The notes beneath the pieces were generated by a model. That model had not been told where the DNA came from and did no database searches. It worked only from the letters and a program-made list of their open reading frames with translations. From contig JAJHTX010000008.1 of assembly GCA_032164295.1 (NCBI GenBank), positions 744,001 to 808,000 on the forward strand: a stretch of DNA of 64,000 nucleotides, given 5' to 3'. This DNA is from Inonotus obliquus (Eukaryota > Basidiomycota > Agaricomycetes > Hymenochaetales > Hymenochaetaceae). Numbering within the stretch: position 1 is the stretch's first letter; every line of letters begins with the position of its first letter. Position numbers and translations under genes: made by a program. Shown here piece by piece: positions 46,947-58,700 of this stretch.

Positions 46947-48270
46947 TCAAATCTTTAAGCGCTGTCAGCATCCAGGGTAATTAGCAACTTATAAATGAAC
47001 TAACGAGACTGAGCTCAAGTGTCCATACACGACGTGCCCACAGCTTCACCTTGAGCGGTTCTTGGTCAGTCCGCTCAAGCTCCACCTCGGCACCGTCCCA
47101 CCAACATTTTCGCTACGGAGATAAGGGATTAACGAATCATCTCATTGTGCTACGACGCAAGGCACAATAGACGGGACTCACCGCCGGTTTTCGCCAGAAA
47201 AGAAGTAGCTTTTGCGCTGTCGCCATCTGATTGTAGTCAATAGTGACCGCAGGCTCAGCCTGATAAGGTGGTCCATTGTGGACAATCCCGGTTTTCAATA
47301 GGACAAGTGCGATCGATGAGATGCAACACCGCGAGGGCTCTAACGCTCGGAATCCCCACACGTCATCCCTATCGAAACCACTGTGAGAAGAGGTACGTCA
47401 GTACTTACTCTCAATTTAGTGAGCAGAGAGATAAGAACGGGAGAAATGAGACAGTCAGACGATCAGCGACCTGAACTGGCAGGTTTGCAGGTGAAAGTCA
47501 TCTGACAGGCAATACTTTCTTCAGAGAATGATACCGGAAGAAAGACGTGCCTCATGCACAACATGTCTATTAAGTGCTGTTCCGCCAAATTGTTCTCTTT
47601 GTTAACGTTCCGCTGCAGGGCCGTAAATATATTCCGTTTTTCTAGCAGCACTTGGCCACACTCTCGTTTAATCTCCAGCAAAGCTTCATTCGCGATGCCC
47701 GACGCATCCGTTAGCGCTTTCCCGTCCCTCGGAGGAATTGCAAAGTACTCCAACTCTTCCCGCAGTACGATGATGGCCTGCTTTGTGAGTAAGGGATTCT
47801 GGGATAGGGGAGGACCAAAGTCAGGCGTCGGAGCGTTTTCGGCGAGATGCTGTTGGGCCGCAAAAAGGCCGGGAGCTGTGGCGGTTCCGTAGAAAGTATC
47901 CGAGGCATTGCGGAAGAAGTTGAGAACATATGCGAAACATTTGGGATCGAACTATCGATAGAAAATAAATGTGAAGCGATTGAGTGCAAGAAGAATGAAG
48001 GCGTACGTCAACGGCATAGAGCTCCTCATCTTCCTCATTTTCTCCGCCATCAGAAAGTGCGACACTTTGTCTGCTCAAGACGAGTCCGTTGGGAAAGAGG
48101 CAGAGAAGAACCGATTCTGGAAGGTTCATGATTGTCTCGCGGTCGACGGAGAAACGCTCTCCACGCAAGTCGAGCTGGAGACGCGTCAAGAGCTGAGGCT
48201 GGAGGTTCGCCTGTGTAGGCTGTTGAGTAACCTGAGTAATGGGGGACGAAGATGGAGCTACAGCCGCCAT
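46947..48270 (-). CDS. Whi2-like BTB/POZ protein
   Basis: Whi2 proteins pair with Psr-type phosphatases in stress response and nutrient-dependent growth control. Exons (minus strand) 48007-48270, 47551-47951, 47182-47380, 47005-47112 and 46947-46961 give 328 aa. The BTB/POZ fold is read from LQLDLRGERFSVDRETIMNL and LLCLFPNG (about residues 30-62) to YAVDFDPKCFAYVLNFF (85-101) and DTFYGT. Later conserved blocks are VLREELEYFAIPPR, WGFRALEPSRCC, LFWRKPARKCWWDG and RRVWTLELSL. The 170-bp intron 47381-47550 has a GC donor (ATGAG|GCACGT) rather than GT; without it the frame stops in the intron, and with it every downstream block is in phase. The last coding exon is 15 bp. Confidence 0.85.
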
Positions 48271-49146
48271 GTTCGCGAGATGACAAGCAAGTAGTAGCTG
48301 GTACCAAGTGTGTTGTGCGGAGTGTCGCTCAACGAACGAGGCGAGGATGAAGCATGGTTTCCTTGAAAGGCAGGGTGATTCACACGAGTACGTAAGCAAA
48401 GAAAAATAGTTCCGCGATGAAGTGAGATACTAGTTCGGACTCGGTAGCGGATAGCCTGGGAGTTGCTTGACCTGCATGATCTATCTCAATCTATTATCAG
48501 TAGGATCGCTTGCCAACTTGGTGAAATAATGAAGATCTACTGGATATAGTACCCTCCCTGCTGACTCCCTCGGAAAGATACGATCTATCGTGACTACGAC
48601 TGGTACTCATGCTTACCGCTCACCCTACCAATCTCCCCTCGGCTATCCCGCGAGTTCTCTTTCCTTTTTTTTGCCTTTAGACATCACATCTCCGTCGCCG
48701 CGCCCCTGCCCAGCCTAGTACGAAAAGAACTCTAATAGGGAGCGGAGAAGCTGTTCCTTTATTATTTCCTTTTCTCAGCTTGTCTTCTCTCCTCCTCCCC
48801 TCAAGATACGTATCCGCAGCCACGCGCTCAGCGGATCTTCTCACCGTGATTGCTTGCTTTGGTATTCTTTCGTCTAGTCATCTTGTGGGTCCTCTCTCGC
48901 CATTCGCATTGCTACGTACCCTGTTCCCGTGACTTCTGATCCAATTATCCTGCCTTCTTGCAATCAGCCTACTTCAGCTCTCCGTCTCCTCTCTCTCCAC
49001 AGATCTGCCTGATTTAACCTTGTCTATATCGATTGCCACTTGGGTGTTCCTCATTTGTTCTAATATTTCCTCAGTAGCAAACAAGATCCGCCCCAACGCC
49101 TTAGTTTGTTTTAGCAAGCTCCGCACAGGTGCAACATTTTTCTGAC
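48271..49146. other. Divergent promoter region
   Basis: 876 bp between the Whi2-like gene (-) and the Med25-type gene (+). Pyrimidine-rich stretches near 48640-48680 and 48770-48800, as often seen in fungal promoters. No other gene seen. Confidence 0.5.
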
Positions 49147-51552
49147 ATGGCCCAGCTGCCGCCGTCGGCAGTCTTTGGGTCCGCCCGTCCCGGTCAAGCT
49201 GTTCATGTCCTCCTGCTTATTGAAAATTCGCTACCTATGGTGGATCACTGGCAAGATCTCCAGCAACATATTTTGCCCGGGGTCTTGGGTGCTGTCCGCA
49301 TTGCAAATCCAGGGATCAATGTGAGTAAGCTGGTTCAGCAGTCTCCAATAAACGTGGGACCTCCTAGACCTCCCCGCTCTCTTCCTCCTTCTTTCAGGTG
49401 CAGATTTTCTGGGAGACCACGGGGAAGACACAGGACCAACGTCCGACATATAAGTCTCAGCGCCACTTCAATGATTTTCCGGACATCGACATCGTCGGTC
49501 TACCACAGAACAAGCTATCCCCCCTCTTTATCCGGCGATCGATTGACGTGCGCTAGTTCCTTTCTTGCCCGTCGACCTCCTATGCTGACTCGGACTCTCG
49601 TTTTGCCCCTTTCAGTTGTTCTTGTCAGGAGATAACCCGAAGGCGCCCATAACGCGCCATTTGTTTATCGTGGCCATGTCAAATCCTATCGATGGATCAT
49701 CGGAAAAGCCTGTAAACTCGCACCAGCATGCTCCGCCTGAAGATGAGAAATGGGACTCCGTCACGGCAAAGCTGCAAGAGGTAACTATACCCCCGCCCCT
49801 TTCCTTCATCAACTGAAAACCTCGATGTCACAGAGCAATATCATTCTCCATGTTGTTGCCAATCCCCTTGTGCGTCTGACACGCATATTTGAAGTCTTCC
49901 GAAAAACGGTGAGTCTGTCGTTCAATCCAAGTATCGTTGCTCTAGTCAGATAGCTAACGACCGGGCGAGATAGATGCGCTATCAATCGCGTCAGGAAGTT
50001 ATCCCGTGGCAGCCGGTCGACTCGACTCATTGTATCTGCCATCTCTCTGGCTCAGGAAAAAATACAGATAAATACAGTAATAGCTCTTTTTTTTCATTAT
50101 TGTTGACTGGCTGCTAATAGCACTTCTCCTAGGCCATTCAGCAGACCACTGGCCAGAAGTTCACTTTCCGTCTGTCGAGCCATCCTCACCATCTGCAAAT
50201 TCCCAGCCGGACATAAGCGACGATGAGATCCCGTCCCCTATCTCCCCCATCGATATAATTAATTCTAGTTCTGGTTCACTCTCTATTGTCTCTCGTATGC
50301 AGGCTCTGCATGGCTTAGCAAGTCGCAGACGTCCAACGGAGCGTAGTCGTCGACCATCCATCCTTCGCAGTTCATTTTTCCGAGAGGTATCTCCTACACC
50401 GTCACCGCGCCGTGAGCGCCTCTTAAATAACAAGAATAGCCCTACTGGGAGAAATGGAGTTTACAAAGAGAACGAACGATTTCGGCAATTGTCAATGGTC
50501 GCCCTCTCACCAATGAACCCACCAGCAAGCTTTTCAAGCGCACTAGACTTGCGTGGCCTGACGAGAGATCTGCCAACTCAGGGACAATTTGACGTCCAAT
50601 ACACAAGTGGACAGGTAAATCCAGCGACGCCGATCGACCCATCGTCCGGCCCAAGCCCACCAGGAATGACGTGCCTTCTTCCACCCTCGCCTGGTTCCGA
50701 TGTATCGTGCTCAACGATGTCCAGTTCTCTACCAAGTATCGCATCAATTTCGCGGCCCACCACTGATCCACCGTGTGATAATGCTGGGGATCAAGGTTCG
50801 CTGCAACCCGGCTTCATGAACAGCGGACACATGCAGCCTACTTTGTACCCTTTGAGGGTCGCGGGAACCTCGCAAGCTGCAATGTACCAGACTGTATCCA
50901 GTCCTGCGAGCCCAACCACTGCTGGCCCGTCCCATGATCAACTTCCAGTCTCACCCACGCTTGTGCAAAGTTCTACTCATGGACTATCGAGTCATGATGA
51001 ATACAACGGCGTCTCACTTCCATCCTTTTCATCCTTCTCGACGCCCCCGTACTCAACGTTCATGCCGCCGCCCCAACCGGGAACACCAAGCTACCTCGGA
51101 GACCCTGAAGCTGTTCCCCCAGGCGTTCTCCTGCCGCCCGAACAAGAAGACGATTACGAGGCTGAGGTTGTGCCTCCAAGCGCACCATTGGACGCACGCG
51201 GTCAAGTTCCATTCGTATTCGATCCTAGTTACGAGGCACAAAGCATGCTACGCCTTCGCCAGGCGATAAACTCTATGCATGAAACGGGAAACACGCACGT
51301 CCAAGCTGCAGGCGTTTCTTCGGGCCTTGCGGACGGAAATTGGAAAGGCCACGGCGACACGCGAACAAGTTCATATATACCTGACGTATGTCGACCCTTC
51401 CAAATTCCTTTAATATTACTCTAATATATGAATAGCTCCCTGACACGTTTTACTCCGTCAATCGCGGACGAAATGACGACAGACAAACCGGATCTTACTT
51501 CGCTTCTTCAGGTTCAGGAGCTTCAAAATTATATACTCCAGCGTTTCATTGA
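49147..51552 (+). CDS. Med25-type vWA domain protein (Mediator)
   Basis: Probably a Mediator-associated protein linking activators to RNA polymerase II, in the nucleus. Exons 49147-49320, 49398-49547, 49616-49780, 49834-49908, 49974-50076, 50133-51385 and 51436-51552 give 678 aa. The N-terminal 230 residues read as the Med25 vWA domain: VHVLLLIENSLPMVDHWQDL (residues 18-37), VQIFWETTGKT, LFIRRSIDLFLSGDNP, HLFIVAMSNP and SNIILHVVANPLVRLTRIFE. The MIDAS residues of integrin-type vWA domains are absent (ENS in place of DxSxS), as in Med25. The rest, from about residue 250, is Ser/Pro-rich and probably disordered, with proline runs such as PPYSTFMPPPQPGTP. No activator-binding ACID domain is visible, so it may be a shortened fungal form. 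Assignment rests on the vWA part only. Confidence 0.65.
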
Positions 51553-51833
51553 CGAGGCAGTGTGCAACGAAACACGACGCCTAAAACAAAAAAAAAGATC
51601 TTCGTCCTTTCTATTCTTGGGTTAAAATGTGCAATCTTGCCGTTTCTGAGTGCTTTCCCCTCGCTATGCCGCGCAACGTTTTCCATGAGCTTTCTGTAAT
51701 TTATTACCCGAATGGATTCGCCAACATGCCAGTTCTTTGACTATACATTCTGTCCTGCAATTCGCTTAGGGATACTCAATAAGGTAAGGGTATACATATG
51801 CGCAAGACTTCCGAGTGAGGCATGGAAATCTGT

Positions 51834-52201
51834 CTAATAATAAGAACGACGACCAGTTGCTCTGGAGCTTCCGAAGCGCCTGTTTCCATATCGTCGGCCG
51901 TAACCTCCTGTTCTGCCTGTTCTAACACGCCCGCAGCAGCAGCGGCAACACAGGATATCTTCAATGACATAGAATATGGTTACAATAACCTGATCGTGAC
52001 GGAACCGAGTTAGAGAACAAGTCCTACGGGAGAAAGTCTGACGAAGTACTTACGCCGACGACAGCTGAGACGATGGTTGTTATAACAAGTGCGATTGCGC
52101 TGATGATGGCATTAATGCCGCGACCAATAGCGGATACAACGGAACCCTACAAGGTGACAATGAGGACACTGGAGTCCATACTGGTGCGATGTACCTACCA
52201 T
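51834..52201 (-). CDS. 83-aa hydrophobic protein with Cys cluster
   Basis: Exons (minus strand) 52199-52201, 52054-52146 and 51834-51989. The first coding exon is only the ATG, spliced in phase 0 to GSVVSAIGRGINAIISAIA. The protein has one long hydrophobic stretch (about residues 4-45, possibly one or two membrane helices), then a Cys cluster ILCCRCCCGR at residues 49-58 and a basic Gly/Arg/Tyr tail ending RSYY. I recognise this layout (MGS/C-start, ISAIGRGINAIISAIA, CCRC) from a common family of short unnamed proteins in Agaricomycetes. Function unknown; Cys palmitoylation or metal binding are guesses. Each exon alone is too short to stand out as an ORF. Confidence 0.75.
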
Positions 52202-53201
52202 GAGTGATTATTGAGAAATGAGAGGAATATGTGATACATTGTATCTGACTCCTAGAGTGCTGGCCTTTATAATGTCGCATGGAGTTTAAAATATTGGTCT
52301 GACGTATGGGAGCGTGAGGGGCTTATTTGTTCGTGTTGATCGTCGTGGTGCCATACATCATATCATTACCTAATCGGCACCTCAACACCCCACAGCCATC
52401 CACAATTACATCATAAATACCATAACAGGCAGTCTTTCGTTCAATACGTTCCACGCCCAGAAGAAGAATATTAATGGCAGACAAGGGTAAAGCGCGATGG
52501 ATAAGAGTAGGGAATCGATACGATTCACTCTTCGATATCCCGTCAATATCGGAAGGGCAGGCAACAGATGCTACGGGTTCCTCGTATCGTTCAGTATAGT
52601 ATAAGCGACCAATTCAAGTGATCTGTAAGGAGTTAGACGAATAACTCTTCGTCCATGCGTATGCATCATTATAACTTTCCAGGCCGTCGAACTTCACCGA
52701 CACTATTACAACTGAGGCTCCAGAGCAACGCTAGAATGGCAACGACGTTGCATACGTTGCCAGCGAGTGCGGCTGAACAGAGAAATCCTGACTGGTGGAA
52801 GAGTTTATGATTGGGAGATTGGGAAAAACTTCATGATTTTCTTTTATCTTGACTTTCACAGAGGAATCGAGCAAGGGCAGCGTTTCTTTTTCGAGTCGAC
52901 GAAAGTGCCCACCAGCGAACTAACTCGAAATACTGCGATATAAAAGGCGCAGTAACACGACTTACCGTGCCCCGGCCGGCAATCACCGTTCGGCTCGGCA
53001 GTGCTCTCAGAGACGGGATTTACATAATCCGAAGGATGTGATAGGTCGGCTCTGGCTCCGAGTCCGTATATGTCACGCACGCGCGCGATCCATCGTTACG
53101 ACGGACACGGACACGGACACGGACACGGACACGGTACTCACCAACCAAGTACTTACGTGTCACTTCATTCACCTGAAGCCTACCTTCGTCCACCATCCAT
53201 C
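52202..53201. other. 1-kb intergenic region with hexamer repeat
   Basis: Holds the promoter of the small protein gene (-) and of the DUF2470 gene (+). Near 53098-53134 there are about six tandem copies of ACGGAC. No convincing gene between. Confidence 0.5.
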
Positions 53202-54060
53202 ATGGCATCAGACCCAGTCGCAGAAAAGTCAACCTTCCTCTGCATGTACATGTCAAATCATCCAGACACTCTTGTCGCATACGTAAAGTACTGGGGTAAA
53301 ATATCTGAACCAGTCAGCAGCGCTCGTATGACTTCCATCGACAGCAAGGTACGTACACAGCTCTTCATGACACCTATCGTATCTCATGCTAATGGTTATC
53401 ATAACAGGGAATGACTCTGAGATACAAAATCAAAAACAAAGGTGATACCGAGTCTGAAGTCCGAGTGTCCTTCGACCCTCCATTACTAGGCTACGAAGAA
53501 GTCAAACCCCGTCTCTTAAGCATGACCGCAGACGCTCAAGAAGCACTTGGCATGGTCTGCCTCTATCCCTTCTATCCTTATTCTCACTTCTCATTACTTT
53601 CTTTCTTCCGATACGTACAGTCCAAGGCCCCTCAAATAACCTCGTTCCACCTTTCCCCAAGGGTCTTCAAAACTATCCTCCCCCTCTCCCTCCTTGTCTA
53701 CACGACCCTCTCACCTCAACACACCGAGCCATTCTGGAGTTTTGGCAACTGGCTTTTCACTAACGTCGGCGGTTCACCAGTGATCAAAGGAATTTGGGGT
53801 TTCGTGGTTATTATCCATGCATTGGAAGCGCTCTATGTTCAGAGGCTATGTGTTAAGCACCGGACCGGGTTTTCTATCGGTGTAAGTTGCTGTGTGTTAG
53901 TTCGTGCCGGTGATAACAAGTAATACTAACGTTATGCTTGTGTTCTGTTATTTAGCTCCAATACGTTTTAAGCACATTCCTATTCGGCTTTACCGTCCTC
54001 ATACCATTCCGACAGAAAATCCAACAAGCCCGCATCGATTCGATCTTGAAAGGAAATTAA
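53202..54060 (+). CDS. DUF2470 domain protein with membrane-spanning C-terminal half
   Basis: Exons 53202-53348, 53408-53554, 53621-53881 and 53956-54060 give 219 aa in one frame. Residues 5-95 resemble DUF2470, a domain found next to haem-utilisation and pyridoxamine-oxidase-like proteins (FLCMYMSNHPDTLVAYVKYW; MTSIDSKGMTLRYK). The rest has three or four hydrophobic segments: VFKTILPLSLLVYTTL, GIWGFVVIIHALEALYV and YVLSTFLFGFTVLIPF. It probably sits in an internal membrane. No enzymatic residue can be named and the role is unknown. It ends 180 bp before the LKR/SDH pseudogene. Confidence 0.8.
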
Positions 54061-54240
54061 TTACTTCCTCTTCTTTTTCTCCAACGTTGCATTCACGTAC
54101 GTGCAGTATGCAAATACCAAGATTGTATATGTAATTCACAAGCGGACTACGACCATGACGAAAATCTCGAAGGAAATCACAAGATGCTATACTATCCAAT
54201 TCATCGGAGCGGGGATTAATCCAATCGTCAGATCAAACAG

Positions 54241-54930
54241 TCAAACCCAAACTTCGTTCACCGTTCCTCAACACTCCAGTCCTCCACCCTCCACATGCAC
54301 TCTCTTCTCTCTTCATCTTTTACCCTCTCTCCATCCCACTCAAGACGAACTCATATAATCTGGATGCTCCGGTCCTCTGACACCTATCTCCACATAGGCT
54401 CCTTCATTAGCTTAACACGGTCAATGTCACTGACTCTTCATTCAACCAAGCTCTCGTCTGGTACAATCCAGGTCTATATATCATCGCCAGCATCACACCA
54501 GACAGCCAGTCTATCAACATTCCTCCAAAGTGTGCTACCCGAAGAAACAGTGCACTTGTAGTGGACCACCTGAATCCGACTGCTATTCGTCCGTAAGCAG
54601 CTTCCAATCAATCAGCGTCGGCAGCCCGTTGCACTACCTGTACTAGGGCGGAGATTTATCTTTGTGCCAGCATATCCCTCATAGCCTTGACGATCTCATT
54701 CGTTTGTACCGTCCTGGGACCAATTCTCATCTTCATAAGCCAACCTTTCGACAGCATCGGAACTAAGCGGACATACCGGCGTTCCCGACTCACTCCGAGT
54801 CCAGTACATTATCTTCATGACAAGTACCAACCAACTGTAACCTTAGGTCGATTAGGATCGGTAACAATGGCATGTGTGAGATGAATCGGAGTCAAACAGG
54901 ATCACTGGGAGACGCGACGATGTGTTTGAG
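54241..54930 (-). pseudogene. Collapsed pseudogene of the LKR/SDH gene
   Basis: Scattered blocks are collinear with the intact gene next door but with almost all the middle deleted: 54241-54420 matches 55751-55930 (C-terminus), 54431-54500 matches 56700-56760, 54590-54650 matches 59100-59150, 54650-54790 matches 59347-59550, and 54840-54930 matches 59600-59690 (N-terminus). Same orientation as the parent, so it looks like a tandem duplicate eroded by deletions. No frame survives. Confidence 0.75.
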
Positions 54931-55757
54931 TCGCCTGGCTTGAAGAATTGCCGGAGTGCCGTTTGACTACTATGTGTCTATTAGTATTCAATGGAAACCA
55001 TGATGTCGACGGTGGCTCAGAATGAGGAGACGAGTGCTTTCAGAAAAAACTTTAGTCATCACCAACTTGAAGACCATCACGCACGCAGTCAGTGCATTTT
55101 GTACACGATGATTGGCGACTCCGATCTACTCACACTGTAGTACGCAGACGACTCTCCTAGTACGACACCATCAAATAGCATTGTTCGATCGTGGATTATG
55201 AACGGTGGTATGTGCAGCAAACCAAGCCATGCTAAATTTCTGAGTGGCGGCCACGACTGAGCGTGCTCGGCGGCATCATAGTATGTATACGGGAAGTGGC
55301 AAAGAAGAAGAGAGTCAACCGTCAACTGGTTGCATATAATTCCTGAAAGTGCTGCCAGCTCCTAGATGACATCTTCTGATTTCCTCCACGCCCTAATGTA
55401 TTTATGAGGTACCCCACCTTGTGTAAGGGTGAAAGTCATATACATACATATATCCTTGGCTAAGAAAGCCGCGAAATACCTACATCAGGATCATCTGATC
55501 CAGAAAGAATGAAATAGAGCGGACAGGTAACGAGGCTGCCCAGGAAAGAACATGCACATACAAAGAATTCGTGATCTGCTGGTCACATATCAATTCAAGT
55601 ATGAAAGGAAAATACTGTAAAGTATATACGAACAATATTGTACATGTGTGTAGTTTACCTGCGCAAATCGACTAGTACGACTATTAGGGACATCTCAAGA
55701 AATCTCATCATCACTCCACCTTCAACCAAAGCGATCCACCTCGACACATCCCAAAAA
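54931..55757. other. Intergenic, downstream of LKR/SDH
   Basis: About 0.8 kb with no recognised gene. May contain the parent gene's terminator and leftovers of the pseudogene duplication. Confidence 0.45.
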
Positions 55758-58700
55758 TCAACCCCAGACCTCGTTCAACCGTCCCTGAACATTCTGTCCT
55801 CCACCCTCCACATAGACCCTCTTCCTATACCCCATCTTCAACCCTCTCTCCTCCATCCTGCGCAAGACAGAACCATATAAATCTGGATGCTCCGGTCCTC
55901 TCACTCCCACCTCTCCATAGGCCCCGTCCAATACTCTCAATGCCGCCAGTGCCACTGGGACCCCCACACACAATGCCATTGCAGAATGTTTCTGGGTACC
56001 GTAGACTTCCAAAGACGAAGTGTGTACTTCCATTTCATTAAGCGTAAGTTCTCTTTCGTAACTGGGAGACCGGGTCTCGGGGGCAAACTTGGAAGGAGAG
56101 GAGGAAGAGGCGGTGACGACCTCATGATGCAAAACAACGAGGTCGCGTTCACCCGGTTTATACGCCAGTCTCTGGGAGAGCAGTGTTGCAAAGAGGTCGA
56201 TCACGGGCGTAGCAACCGTTGGCGGTCTAGGTATTCCAGCATTCCCATCGACCTGCGAAAGCCATTCAACAGCTTCCACGATGTTCGCCAAGCTGTCACT
56301 GTCAACGTTACTTGTGGAGGTCAAGTCTCTTATCGCCGCCTTCAACGAATCGATGTTGTTAAGACGAGTACCTGTGAGATCTTCAACGGACGTGCGAATC
56401 AGGTCGGAATAAGAAGTTATGCGTAGAGATCGTTCTGTATTCAATAAGCCTAGTTGTTTGAAGCCCAATAACAGCTCGCAGAATCCAGGGTATCTACACG
56501 TTGGTTGGGTTGGCAGTCCTGAAACTTAGTAGGCTGCGTGCAAGCATCAGTAAAATTAAGTGCTGACCTGATCGTCCCTCGAAAGAGCGTCCGCAACCCT
56601 TCAGCCTCGTGCAGGCCGTACGTCGTCGAGTATGAAAGACTATCCCGGTTCGGTAGGCCCTCAAGTTGCAACACCTCTGACACAGGTAGTCGTGGAATAT
56701 TCGACCGAAGCAAGTCTTCGCTTGGTATAGTCCATGTCTATGTATCACCAGCGGCCTGGTATCAGCGCCTCTTCACGAGGAAATTCAATATTATGACCGC
56801 CCTCACCTTCCCATCAACCAAAAACCTCGCGCCATTTAATGCGGCGCTCAGAACACCTCGGGGGCTCCAACTAAACTTATACTTCAACGGTACATCCCTC
56901 GCACACTCCGGAGCCGGCAGCCCTCCACAAAAAGATGAAAAGCCCACAATTTTCTTCCCCTCTTTACGCAAGTCCTCAAGAAGGGCTAGAGCAGAACAGT
57001 GATCGATACCCGGATCCAAACCGATTTCATTAAGCAAGAGAACGTCTGAATTTGTCGCCCTGTGTAACGTCGGGGATACGATGCTCAGATGAAAATCCTT
57101 TGTTAATCCGATTAATAAAGAGGTACTCACCGGTCGTGCAGTGCACGCATAGCTGGTGAGATATACGACGCTGTCACCAGGTGGCACCGATGCTTGATAC
57201 ATATCTCTGCGACAGCCGGATGTAAAGGAACCGGAAGGAGACTATGTCATGTCAACAAAACAAGCTTCAACTTTTAGAACCCACGTTCTCAATGAAAGAC
57301 CGTACCTGATCACCACATCAACACCTTTGATCAGCTCTTCGACTTTCTCCTCTTGGGCCATGTCGACTGAAACGGGAGTCGCATTGGCGTGAGGTTGGCA
57401 CAGGATTGCATTGCGTGATGCTTGGTCGCTCGCTTAACCCCAAAAGCGGGGAGCGTAAATCCCCGGTCAATATTTCACGCAACCGCTAAGGCTTACCTAT
57501 GATCAATTCCACATCCTTCCGCCGACAGATTTCCTCTACAGCCGGACCTGCAACCATCCCACTCCCAAGAAGTAGTATCCTCTTCGGCGGAGGCCTCACA
57601 CTCTGTGTATGTAGCTTCAAAGAGCTCGCTTTTCTATACTCATCAACTAACCCATGTAGCCATTCATGCTGATTTCTAACCATCCCGCCAGAAGCAATCG
57701 TCGCTCTTTTCAGAGCCTCATGCAATCCCGGATCCTCGGCATCCGGATTTCGTACTTCACCATACCTTGCAGCTACGCTTCGGACATAAGGTATTATGCC
57801 TCTGCAGAAGGACCCGCTTGCTTCGAGAGGTAGTGAAGTCGGGAGGATGTCGACTGACATCATCTGCAATGCTGGAAGAGGTATGTTTGGTAAGGATCGA
57901 TTCGGGAACGCTGTTCGAAGGTCAATAGTAAATGAAGGCTCGGTTAGTGACGACTGTTTCGTCAAGAACCCGAGACCACCCTGTTTAGTTGAGCATTCAT
58001 CCGTCAATGCCCTTGTCCCAGGAAGCTGAGACCATCATACCTCAATATCACAGCTCACATCTGCATAGCTCTGACATCTACCCTTCATAACATCCCGCTT
58101 TAAACCTGTCTCCGCATTCAGTCCCTGTTCCACAGTTTGTAGCTCCTGTTGTAATTCCTGTACGCGCATAAGCGCCGCAGCGGTCTGCTCTACAGTCATT
58201 AGACGGGGTGAAGCGGCTGACCAGCCGACTCCATTGATGAGGAGCGTAGTGTATGGGGCGATCTATTGGTATACATCGTAAAGTTGAACGCTGATGCACG
58301 TCATCTTTGAGCATAATGCGGTACCCACGAGCTCGTAGAACCGCGACTCAAAGTTTCCAGGATCAGCATAGTAAGCCTGTCTTGATGCAGGCTCCCCAGT
58401 GGTCCGATTGTAAAGATATGTTTCCTGAGTAGCATGAAGAAGATAAATCTGCGTAAAGACTTGTCAACGGCAAGTTTGCCTCGTAATTCTATAGAGAACC
58501 TGCCTTGTTCAAGGGAGTAGCTTTGGAATAGTTGTGCCAAACATGAGAAAAGTTCCGACCATTCCGATTCGGAAGTACGGAATTCAACGTACTGGGATCT
58601 TTGATTAGTCTAGGCAAGTGCTCCACATTAACGCTCTGTATAGGTAAAGTCTCCTTCAGAAGGTATAGGGCCCCGGCAGACACTTGTCCCGAGCTTTAAG

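Noticed and set aside
55887..56426. 179-codon plus-strand frame
   Set aside because: Antisense to the last LKR/SDH exon, which carries conserved saccharopine dehydrogenase sequence.
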